The position numbers and the translations under genes are program-made. From Micrasema longulum (taxonomy: Eukaryota > Arthropoda > Insecta > Trichoptera > Brachycentridae): DNA of 64,000 nucleotides. The notes under the pieces were generated by a model. That model did not search any database and had not been told where the DNA came from. It worked only from the letters and a program-made list of their open reading frames with translations. Below, one piece after another: positions 19,461 to 30,534 of the stretch (the stretch's first letter is position 1; each line of letters opens with the position of its first letter). The DNA lies in contig JAGVSM010004544.1 of the NCBI GenBank assembly GCA_022494885.1, positions 1-64,000 of the forward strand, written 5' to 3'.

Positions 19461-21053
19461 AAAGTCACGCATTCAAATCACAATATTTTTTTTATGGATC
19501 ACGACTTGCCTATTTCTAGCATTCATGGAGGTAGATACAAATGTGTGTTTTTGGTGGATAAATCACAAATGCTGATTTTGAAATTACCTAATTGTAGATA
19601 TATCTATATCGCGACATATTAATATGATATACAATTTTATTTATTGGGTGTTTATTAATATGCCGCAGCCCAATTGTTATTTTAGTTGGAATACATATGA
19701 TTAACCCAATTACAAAACGGTTCCATATTGTAAAAGGGCCAATCGGCGATTAGCCGTATGGCATTTTGGCTGAATAACCACAAGCCACATTGAATGGTAT
19801 TTTTTCATTCATTATGTGACCGAATGATCAGCCATAATGTTTACGACATGTCTATCAAAGATTTCACTGGGTCAAGAATGAGTCTCCGCATTATGATTCA
19901 ATATTTATAGCACAGAGCACCATATTCAATATTTAGATTAAATAATTTGCACAGTATAAGATAAGTTGCTGCAGATATTTTAGGAAAATAAAAAAACCTT
20001 ACTGAGAAAATAATATCAGCTAAAATGAAAATTGCGGGTATAATACAACATTATTAGTATTATTAATTTAACAAGTTTGCCAGCTGCCTGTTTTTTTTTC
20101 TAGACTCATGGATTAATAATTAGTATGTTTCGAAATGTGTACATAAATTCATGTTAAAAAAGAAAATAGCAACACGTCCTGTGTTTTATTTTAAGTTAAC
20201 ATACAAATTATAATAACGCTGGCGTAATTAAATGAATTTCCTTCAAACCCAAATTTTAATATGGTAAATATGAAACATTGGCGAAATAGAACTTTCTCAC
20301 AGCAAGGTTTTTAAATGTATTTGTACAACTTTAAATGTATTATTCAGAGTTTGAATATGGAATTATGCTAGAAATCAGAATTATAATATAGATTATGAAG
20401 TCTTATCTAGGAGGCATCTATTCATTACCCACTAAATTAGTTTACAATGTATTTCACAAGTAACCATTACTTCTCCACATGCGTGCATTAGTATCGCAAG
20501 AACCAAACTATGGCATACGAGATAGTGATGGAAATAGCAACGGTGAAATACACAAGATAACAGTAATATTTTTAGGTCAACGGATACCGAATAGTTCCTT
20601 TTTTTTTAGATGGCATTGATTTTATCCTAAATATTGGTCAACATATTTAAAACTTACATCTCGATGAAACGAATTATCTCAACGTCAATTACTTTGTAAA
20701 ACAACTAAAGAAATTATACACCAACTATTAAGACCTAAAACAGTTCGTAGAATCGGATTTGTTCTAATTACAATCTAGTCCGTAAAGATCTATCCTCGCC
20801 ATCTGTGTACACACTATACCGGAGAGCTTCACGCGGTACGGATGACAGTATTTAAAGTTCTCCACACTCCCGGAAACTCCGTGTTACATTTCATATATCT
20901 ATAAAAACAGCCTTCAACCCAATGGATAACTAAATCTAAAGAATTCATCCGCAAATCCAATAAACCTTCCAACAATTTCATACACAAAACATTCGTAACA
21001 TAAACTAGTTATTCATACAATACTAGGGTAAGGTATCTGACGGTGACTCGCGC
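19461..21053. other. Region between the LINE fragment and MOF; MOF 3' UTR
   Basis: No gene or clear repeat is seen. The MOF 3' UTR extends leftward from 21053 on the minus strand. A TTTATT at 20185-20190 (AATAAA on the minus strand) is one possible end. The rest is AT-rich unique-looking sequence. Confidence 0.4.
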
Positions 21054-22391
21054 TCACTTCTTGGTCTTGGAGTAGATCCCGGAGCGAGGGGGGGCCCAGC
21101 GGAGGGCGGAGGGGTCCACGCACAATCGGGGCTTCTTGAAGTGCGGACTGCTGCGGTGTTCCGCCACCAGCTTGGGGGTCACGCAGATTACGTGCTGCCC
21201 CTTCCAGTAGCGCATCATGTTCATGGACTGCAGGGTGGAGATGATGTCGGTCTGCGAGATGCCCGTCATCTGGCTGAGGTCCTTGATGCTGAGGATGCCC
21301 CGGCTCACGCTCAGCACGCCCAGCAGGATCCACGACCAGTAGGAGCGGTAGCTCAGCTTGCCGAGGTCGGACAGCGGCTTCTCCGGGCTCCCCACCACCT
21401 GCTCCAGGCGAGACAGCTCGTAACTGAAGGCGATCAGGAACTTCCCGTAGCCTTGCCTCTGGTAGGGCGGCAAAGTGAGGATGCACGCCACGTTGTTGCC
21501 TTCGGGAGACTCCTTTTCCTTGGAGAAATAGCCGACGACGTGGGCTCCGTGCTTATCCACTTCGCACAGGATGTAGAACAGGAATGGCTCGACGTCGAAG
21601 TACAGAGTCTTGTGATCAAGGAACAACTTGGCCAAGAGGCACAGGTTCTGGCAGTACACTTTGTGGTCCTTCCCGTTGACTTCGAACACGGCGAGCGTGC
21701 CACTCCTGTATATCTCATTCCCCACGGGCTGGCGGAGCTGGCATTCCTGCAGGTGGTGTTGGTAAGTCTTCTCCAGGCGCATGTACTTTAAACAATATTC
21801 GCAAATCCAGAGTTTCGGCTTTTTTCCATACTCGTCCGGATACGGACTGAAGTACCATGTGTCTATTTCGTATTTTCCAATCTGAATCTTGTCGATGTAT
21901 TTAACTTTGGTAATGGCTTCGTGTTCCTTCTCCAGCGCCGCCGTCGTGGGATCCATCTCCTCGTACGTCTTCTGTATGTGGTTGATTTCGTCGTGTTTAC
22001 GTTTTTGGTTGCGGGTTATTTTGCGTCCCGACTTGTCCGTGACGAGCGAGTCGGTGGACATCTTGCTGCTGGACTTCCACCCCCGCTCGCTCATGTCAAA
22101 CCTGTCGGACATGATTCTGTCCCGGGACACCCACTCGTCCAGCCGCCTGTCGAACCCTTCATAGTGGACATAATAATCGTAGTAAGACTCATTGTTATTG
22201 TACCTTGTTTGTATAATTTCCGCCGGTTGCCATGAGTCATCGGTGCGACGGACGAGATAATGTTCGCCGATATCGAGAGCTTGTTCTTCGAGAGACTCCG
22301 AGTCTTCGTTATCGGCGCTTCTACACTCCGGGTTTGGTAGCTCGCCGCCCACGAGGGCCGGCTTTTCCATTTCTTTGTCGCCTTTAGCCAT
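21054..22391 (-). CDS. mof: MOF/KAT8 histone acetyltransferase (MYST family), single exon
   Basis: A 445-residue open frame with no intron. Residues about 40-100 form the chromobarrel ([16 protein letters not shown]). Residues 123-150 hold the conserved linker [15 protein letters not shown]. The MYST domain runs from about 165 to 435, with the C2HC zinc finger C197-C200-H213-C217, the autoacetylated lysine of the family at K261, the acetyl-CoA loop QRQGYGK (311-317), catalytic Cys303 in ACILTLPPY and Glu337 in [11 protein letters not shown]. These align with human KAT8 K274, C316 and E350. The close match to KAT8, and the presence of the chromobarrel, separate it from Tip60, HBO1 and MOZ. Family knowledge: it acetylates histone H4 Lys16 within MSL and NSL complexes, including male dosage compensation in flies. 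The start ATG has GCT after it and leaves a short acidic N-terminus. All key residues are intact. The codons for about residues 190-445 are much richer in GC than those before. Confidence 0.96.
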   Translation of the reverse strand: MAKGDKEMEKPALVGGELPNPECRSADNEDSESLEEQALDIGEHYLVRRTDDSWQPAEIIQTRYNNNESYYDYYVHYEGFDRRLDEWVSRDRIMSDRFDMSERGWKSSSKMSTDSLVTDKSGRKITRNQKRKHDEINHIQKTYEEMDPTTAALEKEHEAITKVKYIDKIQIGKYEIDTWYFSPYPDEYGKKPKLWICEYCLKYMRLEKTYQHHLQECQLRQPVGNEIYRSGTLAVFEVNGKDHKVYCQNLCLLAKLFLDHKTLYFDVEPFLFYILCEVDKHGAHVVGYFSKEKESPEGNNVACILTLPPYQRQGYGKFLIAFSYELSRLEQVVGSPEKPLSDLGKLSYRSYWSWILLGVLSVSRGILSIKDLSQMTGISQTDIISTLQSMNMMRYWKGQHVICVTPKLVAEHRSSPHFKKPRLCVDPSALRWAPPRSGIYSKTKK

Positions 22392-24015
22392 CGTACTTCG
22401 TCGAAATTACGATGCGTAGCTCGACATAAGCGTACACTTTGCATATAATTGAACACAGCGTCACTTTGCGCCCGTCCGCGCCTAAAAAACCGCAAACAAC
22501 GCAAATCCCGACGTATCTACGCGTCTGAAATTATGGTGCAATACTGAAGTGTTGCCATTACAAAACACGTGCTAAGTACACAGAAAACTAAATATAAATA
22601 AATAAAAAATGTTTTCCCTGAAAAACAAATAAAAGGAATCAGTAGTTCACACATGTAATATCGAAAGAATGCAGTACCAAATATTTATTTCGAAAACATA
22701 TTGTTATACATAACTTTATGTAATCTTTATATAACCTTTAATAACTTTATATATCCCCAAAGACTTTTTGGAAAAAGTCAATGAGGGACAGGCGTTTAAA
22801 GATATTTATTTATTTCTCCCTGAAAATTAATTAAGAGCGTACGCTGTTCTTAATGAAGATAACCTCTCGTTAATAAGACACGGTTAAAAGATTTTTTAAC
22901 ATGTATTTGCGTTTCCATAAAATATTGTTTAAAGTTTTTGGAATCATTTTTTACAAATGGTAAGTAACTCACTGTTAGAAAATGAGAATTAAATTGTGGT
23001 AGAACGGGATTCTCACCACGGACCTCTGATCTGTGAGTCCGTGATACTAGCCGGGACTACAACTCACTTCATATTTTAATGAGAATGGTAGTTTGGAGTT
23101 ATACCTTTGTTTTATGTTTGGGGGTAATTAAATTTTATAATGTTGTATGAAGGATATCTTATTTTTTAAAACATTTTTATATAATCTCATCGGAAGAGAC
23201 GGGTACGTCTTGAAACTGGTAGACATAAAAAAGTTGGTAAGTGGTTCGTAAGTTTGTTCATATCATATGAAGTGGGAATGAAATCGAAATACGATTTAGA
23301 TTGCGTTGGAGTAAGATATGAATATTGGAGATATGAACGAACTTACAAAACGAAGGAGTGACATAATTCATTTTGTAGTCGTTCTCGTCCTACATTACCG
23401 TTCATTCTTACCTTACTAAATAGTCCATTTTTGTTATTCTTTCGTTAAAATCATCACATAAAATATTTTTCCCAAAATGTTTTTACACCGATTTGATTTA
23501 TTTGTTTTATATTACACCTTATATAAATTGATCATTGGTTATATTGGGGGGTATGTCTATGTACTATGATGTAATATTTATATTATAATTTTGTCATTGT
23601 GTATAAATAAAACGAATTTCCTGAAAAGTAGGAACGAAATATCTCTTAGCTAAGAAAACAGAAATAATAATATGGCAACATTAATCGCGTACTAAGCTAA
23701 CACGGCGCCATCTATCCCAATTCCAGTGTTTTCTAGTGTCATGTCGAGCTGTCGCGGGTGGTGAAGAGTTTGGTCAAGATTCGAGATGTATTTTTGGTGA
23801 AAAGTTTTAAGTGGAGTTTCAAGGTATATCTGGACATATCGCGGTTTCACTCCCAGAAATTGTGTAAAATAAAGTTTTTTAGTGAAATCTTCGTACTGTT
23901 GCCGTGCCGGCTATATACTCCGAGCTATTTTTCATGTTAACTTGTCCGATCAGTTAAAACGCCCATTCCTTTTGGAAAGAAATATTGTGGTTTTCCGTGA
24001 GAATAGTGTGTCAAA
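22392..24015. promoter_or_regulatory. Divergent intergenic region between MOF and Rac, with Rac 5' UTR
   Basis: The MOF start (22391, minus) and the Rac start (24016, plus) face away from each other across about 1.6 kb. Promoters for both genes should lie here. The stretch just upstream of MOF (22395-22530) and the stretch 23690-24015 are richer in CpG than the AT-rich middle. I see no convincing TATA box. A SINE fragment occupies 22902-23068. Transcription starts are not determined. Confidence 0.5.
22902..23068 (-). repeat. SINE family 2, minus copy
   Basis: The reverse complement carries the tRNA-like promoter portion (GGACTCACAGATCAGAGGTC and a B-box-like segment, here decayed) followed by TCTAACAGTGAGTTACTTAC and the tail CGCAAATACATG. 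It matches 28374-28550 and 33143-33318. It lies in the MOF/Rac divergent region. Confidence 0.7.
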
Positions 24016-24050
24016 ATGCAGGCGATCAAGTGTGTGGTGGTGGGCGATGG
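24016..24050 (+). CDS. Rac1: Rac1-type small GTPase, first coding exon (partial gene)
   Basis: ATG with the context TCAAAATGC opens MQAIKCVVVGDG; the last codon is split after GG and the donor GTATGT starts at 24051. The residues are the Rac N-terminus: beta strand 1 and the start of the P-loop. Cdc42 has Thr in place of Ala at position 3, and Rho differs more. The phase-2 break inside the P-loop glycine codon is the same site as intron 1 of vertebrate RAC1, from memory. Family knowledge: Rac is a membrane-anchored GTPase controlling actin, lamellipodia and NADPH oxidase. The next exon should start with one base plus AVGKTCLLISYTTN. I looked for it on the + strand to 64000 and did not see it, so the intron is probably at least 39.9 kb. 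The other possibility is a stranded or retained exon 1. Confidence 0.8.
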
Positions 24051-24784
24051 GTATGTATTTTATTAAATTGTTTCAGTATATTTCTAAATACTTATTTTGT
24101 ACGATTGTCTTCGCGTTTTACTCGATCACTGACGTCATTTTCTACATTTCGTGACGTTGCCTTATCACTATCACTTGTTACGTTCGGATGTTTGCAGGCG
24201 ACAAAAATACATCACTAAATATGTTTATTCCATAGTCAATTTTGTGAATATGAAAGGAATATCTTATATGCTCTACCGGAACACAAGTTGGTTGAATATG
24301 TTTTTCAACTTGCATTTTTTAAAGGTGATTAAAACCATACGCTCTTTGCCACCTGTTTTGATTTGTCATTCAAACGCGTTGGTTCAATACACCTGAATGT
24401 TAATATTTGCTTTTGTTAAAACGAAAATGCTGTCGGACGAAGATTTTTTTATCTTCTTGTAAATTCCAGCAAGTTTCTGTCTATCGGGCGGGAGATTTGA
24501 AATGCTCCGTAAGTATTTATTTTTTCAAAATCGATGTGTCTAAATATATGAAAAATCAGCATAACCTTATTTGATCTAATGAATCAGAACGAGGTGGTCT
24601 ACTTTTGCATGACTAATAATGAAGTACGTAATTAAATATGTATAAGTTTAAATAAATTCATAAAGTTAAGAATGTATTCTCGTAATGTGTTAAGTGTGTA
24701 GGATGTGGTAACATTTGAACCCGCACCATTTCTGATGTACATGACATGACTTTATTGAGAATTCAACCACCGTATCTAGATAAA

Positions 24785-24870
24785 CACATTACAACAGATA
24801 TGGAGAACATGGAGAAGGAAATATGGAAATCTAGACATTTAAAGGGCTCGCGACCTGTCATTGGATAGTT
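24785..24870 (+). repeat. Interspersed repeat B, fragment
   Basis: Contains GGAAATATGGAAATCTAGACA, TTTAAAGGGCTCGCGACC and TGTCATTGGATAG, the same order as 26945-27000. It directly precedes an RTE fragment. Confidence 0.6.
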
Positions 24871-24886
24871 TATTTTATTTTATTCA

Positions 24887-25195
24887 ATGGCAGCTTTAAA
24901 AAAAAAAGTCCGGCTAGAAATAGCAGGCGCCGCATTCAATAGTATGAAGGGTGTCTGGAGATCGGATATTTACTCAGTGAAAACAAAATGCCGCCTATAT
25001 AATGCCTGGATAACACCCGTTATCTACGGATGCGAATCGTGGCACCTCACTAGGGCCCAAAGCAGCAAAATTCTGAGTTTTGAGAATAGGTGTCAGAAGA
25101 ATTTTGGGTGTGCGGTGGTTCGACTTTGTAAGGAATGAAGTAATAAGAGAACGGACGCAGCTAACTCCGGCGACAACTGTCATCAAACGAAGTAT
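24887..25195 (+). mobile_element. RTE-type LINE fragment, family U
   Basis: Encodes VRLEIAGAAFNSMKGVWRSD, then KTKCRLYNAWITPVIYGCES, WHLTRAQSSKILSFENR and, after a frameshift near 25110, a segment shared with 35505-35830. The order is that of an RTE/BovB-like reverse-transcriptase C-terminus. It is truncated on both sides. Confidence 0.8.
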
Positions 25196-25199
25196 ATGA

Positions 25200-25800
25200 T
25201 ATTTATTTATTTATTTTATTAGGTAAACAAACAGTATGTACACATATATTGCCAATTTCTTTGTATATTAGAGTAAGAAACTCATGCACACACCAAAAAA
25301 AATGTTTACACTTAATACAATAATTTAAATTATGTTCAATATAATAAATGTAAAAGAAACGAAATGAAAAAATATTTATATAATAATAAAGTTAAATGTC
25401 TGCTTCTCTCAAAATTGTCTATAATTTTTTACTTAAATTTACATACATTGTCACAAAAAATATCAGCCTCGGTAAATATATTGTTATATTGGTCGCATAT
25501 TCTAGGTATTGTAGATTGTTCAAAATAGTTTGTTGACGCGTTTTCAGTGTAAAACAAAAGATTTTGTCTTTTCGGTCTAGATGGCACACGAAATGGAAGT
25601 CAATTTTATTATTTATTAATTTGAATAAAAATAACTGGTCCAACATTATTCTTCGATTTTTAAGAGAGTTTATTCCATGGTACTGCATACTTTCAGCATG
25701 ATTAGAAAAGTTAATGTTTAACCGGTAGTCGACCAGCTTAAAAAAAAATTGTTGGACCCTTTCTAGTTATTGATACTTACATTATAGTAAGGTGACCAAA
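25200..25800 (-). mobile_element. Non-LTR LINE fragment (family J), 3' part
   Basis: The minus strand encodes SLKNRRIMLDQLFLFKLINN, then KIDFHFVCHLDRKDKIFCFT and TRQQTILNNLQYLEYATNI. This follows the common insect non-LTR C-terminus pattern (RR..D.LFLFKLINN.ID...L). The 3' UTR continues to about 25200. It is damaged at the 5' side. A similar remnant is at 29870-30420. Confidence 0.75.
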
Positions 25801-26194
25801 TAGGAGTACAGTATTCTACCTGGGGATATAAAGGATACATGTCAATTTTATGTTTTTTAAACTAAACGGCACCTAAGCCCAAATTACAATGGGAAGTTAA
25901 CAGAGTTATCTTCAACTGTCCATAAAGAAAAACCGATATTTGTGTACGAAAATGAGTATATTTGCATGAAAATTTAAATTATCTTCGTCGGTAAACTATA
26001 ATTAAACATGTTAAGAAGAAAAAAATGTATGCGTATTCTGCTTTTCATACAGAAAACTTATTTTAACTTTATAGACGAAATTGAAGATAAATGTCAACTT
26101 CCCATTGTAATCGGGGCCCGAATGGCGGTTTACTTGATCTACATTTCGGTTAAACTAAATAAATAGTCCAGATCTTGTCTTGATGTCCCTTGTG

Positions 26195-26310
26195 TTTGTC
26201 AATGCTTCTTTTCTTTAAAAAAAAAATGTTTTTAACTATTAGTTTATTGTAATATTTAAACCCTATAAATTGTATACATGGACAATGTCCATTAATAAAT
26301 AAATAAATAA
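26195..26310 (+). repeat. Interspersed repeat D, plus copy
   Basis: Contains TTGTCAATGCTTCTTTTCTT, TTTTTAACTATTAGTTTATTG, TATTTAAACCCTATAAATTG and GGACAATGTCCATTAATAAA. The reverse complement occurs at 52665-52772. The layout looks like the 3' terminus of a LINE. Confidence 0.7.
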
Positions 26311-26444
26311 GATACTTGAACAACAAAAAAATGCATACGGAGAATAAAGGATGGATGCCGATTCAGTACTGGAAATAAAGCGATAATTCCACATTAATGA
26401 AAACCATTTTAGATGATATAAAATAGTATAGGCTATATACACAT

Positions 26445-26720
26445 ATTTTGAGTTTGTCCAAATTTTTGTAGACAAGGACTGGATTCAACTCCCTGGGGAG
26501 CTGTTTATATTAACATATTGCAACAGAGATGAAGATTTGGACAAACACAAAATATTGTCGATAAATCCACCTGGTCCACGAAGAAGTATAGAAATTGAAA
26601 AAATAACATTTTCAGGCGTTGCCTAGTATGTAGGTGAAATAATTCAATTAGATGAATCTCACCCGCATAAATAAATGTTTCAGCTCTTTAACTTCACAAA
26701 CATCAACAGATGAAAGAATT
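26445..26720 (+). repeat. Repeat cluster shared with 46000-46320 and 51610-51690
   Basis: 26445-26545 (GTCCAAATTTTTGTAGACAAGG, then ATTCAACTCCCTGGGGAG) is the reverse complement of 51625-51680. 26640-26720 (GATGAATCTCACCCGCAT, then TTTCAGCTC) is the reverse complement of 46225-46285. The element type is not recognised. Confidence 0.5.
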
Positions 26721-26810
26721 GAAGGAATATATGTAGATGTTCAAATATGGGCAGAATGGTGAATGTTACACAGTGTGTAAAGTGTAGATGCCTAGACTTC
26801 TATTAAATTA
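26715..26810 (-). repeat. Interspersed repeat B, fragment
   Basis: Contains GATGTTCAAATATGGGCAG, AATGGTGAATGTTACACAG and TGTGTAAAGTG, matching 56258-56305. A second, inverted B copy lies at 26920-27155. Confidence 0.6.
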
Positions 26811-26819
26811 AATTAAATT

Positions 26820-27345
26820 AATTATGGATAACTTATACAGCGCCATTTTCGTAATAAAATACCTCAAGGGCGCTTTACATGGTGATTCTATTGTTAAGTT
26901 AATTTAATTGAAATTTATTTCAACAGAGAGGGAAAAAGTTTTTGATAAGGGAATATGGAAGTCTAGGCATTTACAGGGCTTATGACCTGTCATTGGCTGG
27001 TTTAAGTGGCCACTTTACACACTGTGTAACATTCACCATTCTGCCCATGTTTGAACATCCACATTTCCTCAACTCTTCTTTAAATTTAAATACGAACAAC
27101 TCCCTAGGGAGGAAATCCAGCCAGTCTGCAAGCATTTGGACATAATAAAACATTGTTAATTTAATCGAAGCTTTTAAATTTGTAATTTAATTAAAATAAT
27201 TTATTTTGTTGTCACGTGCTACGGATTTATTCAAATGATTTAGAGAACAAGTGGGTTTTAAGTTTTTTCCGGAACATCACTTCACTTTCACAGCCTCGCA
27301 CCTATTCTATATTACCTTCTCTTAAATGTTCTTCATCTCTGTTGT
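26820..27345 (-). mobile_element. CR1/L2-like LINE 3' UTR split by an inserted repeat
   Basis: 26820-26920 and 27155-27345 together match the LINE 3' end at 4385-4600 (AGCGCCATTTTCGTAATAA, CTCAAGGGCGCTTTACA, then ATTTATTCAAATGATTTAGAG). The intervening 26920-27155 is a copy of repeat B and is absent from the other LINE copies, so it was inserted later. Confidence 0.75.
26920..27155 (+). repeat. Interspersed repeat B, longest copy, nested in a LINE
   Basis: Begins near AACAGAGAGGGAAAAAG, then GGAATATGGAAGTCTAGGC, CATTTACAGGGCTTATGACC, CACACTGTGTAACATTCACC and GGACATAATAAAACATTG. The reverse complement is at 56258-56405. Shorter copies are at 9935-10012, 24785-24870, 26715-26810, 31425-31495, 58565-58622 and 59360-59420. 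No coding capacity. Confidence 0.7.
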
Positions 27346-27609
27346 AATATGTTTGTATATACATATTTGCATTAAGCTGGTTTGTAAACTTAAAAAATTC
27401 ATATCTCAAAACTTAATTTTTTGACGTTCATCCTTTCAAATATAATTGTAACATAAAATGTGTTTTTACTTAATAAAAATAAATACTATCCGTGTATTCA
27501 TTTTGTATGGTGACTGTGACTGGATAATCACATTTATTTTTAATGGTATTAGGTAATAGTCCAATTTCATTAAAAATCATATGATTTGATAAACATTAAA
27601 CGTGAATAT

Positions 27610-27872
27610 TTTCGACCATCATCATTCCCCTTTCGCACTTTATGGTGCAGAGGGGCGCTGCATTGGCGCACAAATCTCAGCGTATCTTGATCAATCTTTG
27701 TTACACGAAGGTAAGATGATCAGTCTTACGCCTCAGGTGCCAGTCCAGGGACTACGAAATATGCTAGTGTGAAAACACCCCTTTTGAATAAATATTTTAT
27801 ATTAACCATGTCGGGAATCGAACCCGCGACCTCTTGCGTGGTAGGCAAACGCTCTGACCACTACAACACATT
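27610..27872 (-). repeat. SINE family 3 with tRNA-like head
   Basis: The minus strand shows a tRNA-like head with A-box (TAGTGGTCAGAGCGTTTGCC) and B-box (GGGTTCGATTCCCGACATGG). The body follows, with CATAGTCCCTGG-type and GCGCCCCTCTGCACCAT-type blocks. The acceptor stem does not pair, so it is not a tRNA gene. Related copies: 17808-17975, 32861-33090, 34593-34760, 36622-36720 and 47755-47975. Confidence 0.7.
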
Positions 27873-27949
27873 ACGAACATGAACATTACATTTGGTAGTA
27901 CATATTTTCAATAGAATCGCTCAAATTAGAACTAGGAAAGTTTCAAGAA

Positions 27950-28355
27950 CATGGGAATTTATCGGAAAAACAAAATAAAATTTGAAGTCTCCATTTCAAC
28001 AACAAAAAAAATTGAATTGGCTATGATAAAGAGCTTTGTTTCCAATTCCATAACATTAATAAAAAAAACATTTGTATCTGGTTTTGTTGAGTTTTTTCTT
28101 TTCTATCCTCTTGATAATATTTTTCAAAGCATCAAAAATAAAATAATATATGTTCATTATTTTAAACGTATACAGTATTATGTCTGTACTATTTTATTTG
28201 ATTTTTAATTAAAACTAATGTCTGAGCACCCGATGACAAACTATTATTTAATAGTTCATCGGGACAAAATATGGTTCAATACTTTGTTTTCTTAATAATG
28301 TATTAGTATTGTAATAATGTGTGTATTTTATTGAATAAAGACTCTATAAACAAAA
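27950..28355 (+). mobile_element. LINE 3' end (family J), plus copy
   Basis: 28205-28350 (GTCTGAGCACCCGATGACAA, then TTATTGAATAAAGACTC) is the reverse complement of 58630-58790. An 85-codon AT-rich frame precedes it and is probably the end of the ORF2 protein, but no domain can be seen. Confidence 0.55.
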
Positions 28356-28373
28356 TAAAAAAATAAATGTGAA

Positions 28374-28550
28374 TCGGGTTGTGGTCCCGTGGCTAGTGTC
28401 TCGGACTCACGGCTCGAAGGTCCGTGGTTCGAATCCCACTCTACCCCAACTTGATTCCCATTTTCTAATAGTGAGTTATTTACGACTCGTTGAAAGTGGC
28501 CCTCGAAATGAAATATTCGAGTAAATCATAAAAACGCAAATATTTACTTA
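28374..28550 (+). repeat. SINE family 2, plus copy (best preserved)
   Basis: tRNA-like head with A-box GTGGCTAGTGTCTCGGACTC and B-box GTGGTTCGAATCCCAC, then CTACCCCAACTTGATTCCC, TAGTGAGTTATTTACGACTC and the tail AAACGCAAATATTTACTT. Copies at 33143-33318 (+) and 22902-23068, 34840-34912, 35241-35311, 48440-48635 and 57095-57220 (-). Confidence 0.8.
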
Positions 28551-28679
28551 AATAAAAATAAAAATGCTGAATTTAAAAAATCTCATGTAACGTTTGTCTT
28601 TGTTTTGTAGGCTGCAATATAACACAAATGAAATCTCCTAGCGGAAGTAATTCCCCGCGTGACGAGAGAATATGTTTCC

Positions 28680-28850
28680 CATCATTCGACCGACATGTGT
28701 TTTGGTGCGTTTTTATGGAGCATTTTACGCCGGGTGCTCGGTTATAGTGCCGCCACCCCGAACACCTCTGGCGGAGTCAACTCTGGGGTTCTTAACCTCC
28801 GTCATCTCGGGGAAATGGCGTGATGGTAGTAGTAGTAGCTCTCTTTACTT
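28680..28850 (+). mobile_element. Possible LINE 3' end with (TAG)n tail
   Basis: CTCGGGGAAATGGCGTGATGG followed by (TAG)n at about 28826-28840 resembles the 3' terminus of family T (GGGGAAACGGCGTGATGG then TTG repeats). The preceding 150 bases are richer in GC but do not match family T, so it may be a related subfamily. Confidence 0.45.
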
Positions 28851-29869
28851 CGATTGTAAATTAGGTTATTTTTTATTTTGAATTTATTTTGTTTTACGAA
28901 TGTTGTATTTTCATTTCTGTTATTATTGTCTTTGGTGCGTCAACATAAAATAATAAATTCACAGCATTTAGATGCTGGATGGAATGAAAAAATAACTTTA
29001 AGTTCACAGATACTTTGTTACTTTTTGTTTGCTTCTGTTTTTAATATTTTCTGTGTCCATTGTATTTCTTTAATTATCGTTTAATCGCTTCCATAAAACG
29101 TGGCTCCGTTATGAACTACCATTGTGCCGTGCGCCGTGCAGCACAATATCATTCAAATGTCTCGTTATAATCCATAAATTTCGCTCAAATTTCTCATTTC
29201 GCATTCCTTTCATTCTGTATGCGGAATGTTCATTCCATTCATCTGTTTAGAAGCTTTTGTTTACACGCCATCATTAAATATGTAACGAGGAACAATCTTC
29301 ATAGTCTGATGCAACACTTCGGGATACGGTCGTTTATTTGTATGCAAATTTAGATATTCAAAAAAGGTTAGGGTAAACCGTCCAGTGAATGAATGATTAA
29401 GGATTTTTTCAACTTTAAAAAATATTTTCGGTATGATGAAATGACTCTGGTATACTCTAAGGTCCGTTTATGTCATCCTCAGTTATTAAAAAAGAAAAAG
29501 TTTTCAGTATTTTGAAATATTATGTCTAGATTTTTATTAATAATCATTATTTCAAAAATAATCCAAATCGCCAGCGAATGAACAATATTTTTAGTGAATG
29601 AACCCAATAAAACCCAGTCAATGAACAGTTAAATTATTTTATTTAATCAATTTAGAAACCTGAATATTATTCGTAATTAATTATTATAATTTTGCAAAAT
29701 TGTTTGCTAAAATAAACATTTCTGCCATTTACATACATGTGTAGTATAAAGGGTGCCTGAAAATAAAAATATTTGAAAAATCGAGTGTGAAATATTAATA
29801 TACTCGTACTATACACATTATAAATTACTTGAAATACATACATATTTTAAATTAATTATAAAATAACAA

Positions 29870-30420
29870 AATACTTTAATCAATCAAATTATAACTATTC
29901 TAACCCGATCCCCTGAAGTTGATTTGCTCTTTTCGATTATAATATGTTGGTCACTTTATGTTTTAAGTTAGGCAGAGATAAACAAAATATATCAAAAGAT
30001 GATGCATATTCATTCCCGGTATTCTGTAATCTAAAAATTGATGAGTTATATTGCCGTTCAAAAATTTTTACAATAAAATATTGTAGATGTTCTGCTTAAC
30101 CCAGGTGGTACATAGAATGAAATCAACTTCAGTAGATCTTGGTTTTATTATTTTATATAAAGTCGTAAGATCAGTCGATGTTTTTTGTTCTTGCAATTTA
30201 GTTAATTTTAGAGAGTCTAGAATTTTGTTATAATTTAATTGATTACTATCATAACCCATCTTCAAATTAATATATCTAATAAAAATATTCTGAATTCTCT
30301 CAATAGACTCTGAGAAAGTGATTTGATAAGGTGACCATATTGGAGAATTATAATCCAGTTGGCTCCTAACTAGAGATGTGGAAAGATATTTTAATGTATA
30401 TTATTAAAATCTTTTCCGGT
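29870..30420 (-). mobile_element. Non-LTR LINE fragment (family J)
   Basis: The minus strand encodes DSNQLNYNKILDSLKLTKLQ, then STDLTTLYKIIKPRSTEVDF. This is the same C-terminal pattern as at 25419-25688 (YN..L..L.L..L..RR...DL..LYKII). It is AT-rich and truncated, and the 5' side is abutted by 30535. Confidence 0.65.
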
Positions 30421-30534
30421 TCTAAGTACAAATCCTAATAATTTTAAAGCTTTGTTAGATATTTTAATAATATGCTCTTTAAATAATAATTTCAATTCGA
30501 ACAAAACACCCAGATCGCTCACTATTAGCATGTT

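Noticed and set aside
21141..21791. 216-codon plus-strand open frame opposite MOF
   Set aside because: It is the antisense of the GC-rich MOF catalytic region, where stop codons are rare in all frames; no independent domain is seen.
22091..22504. 137-codon minus-strand frame overlapping the MOF N-terminus
   Set aside because: Shadow of MOF in another frame; the MOF frame has full domain content.
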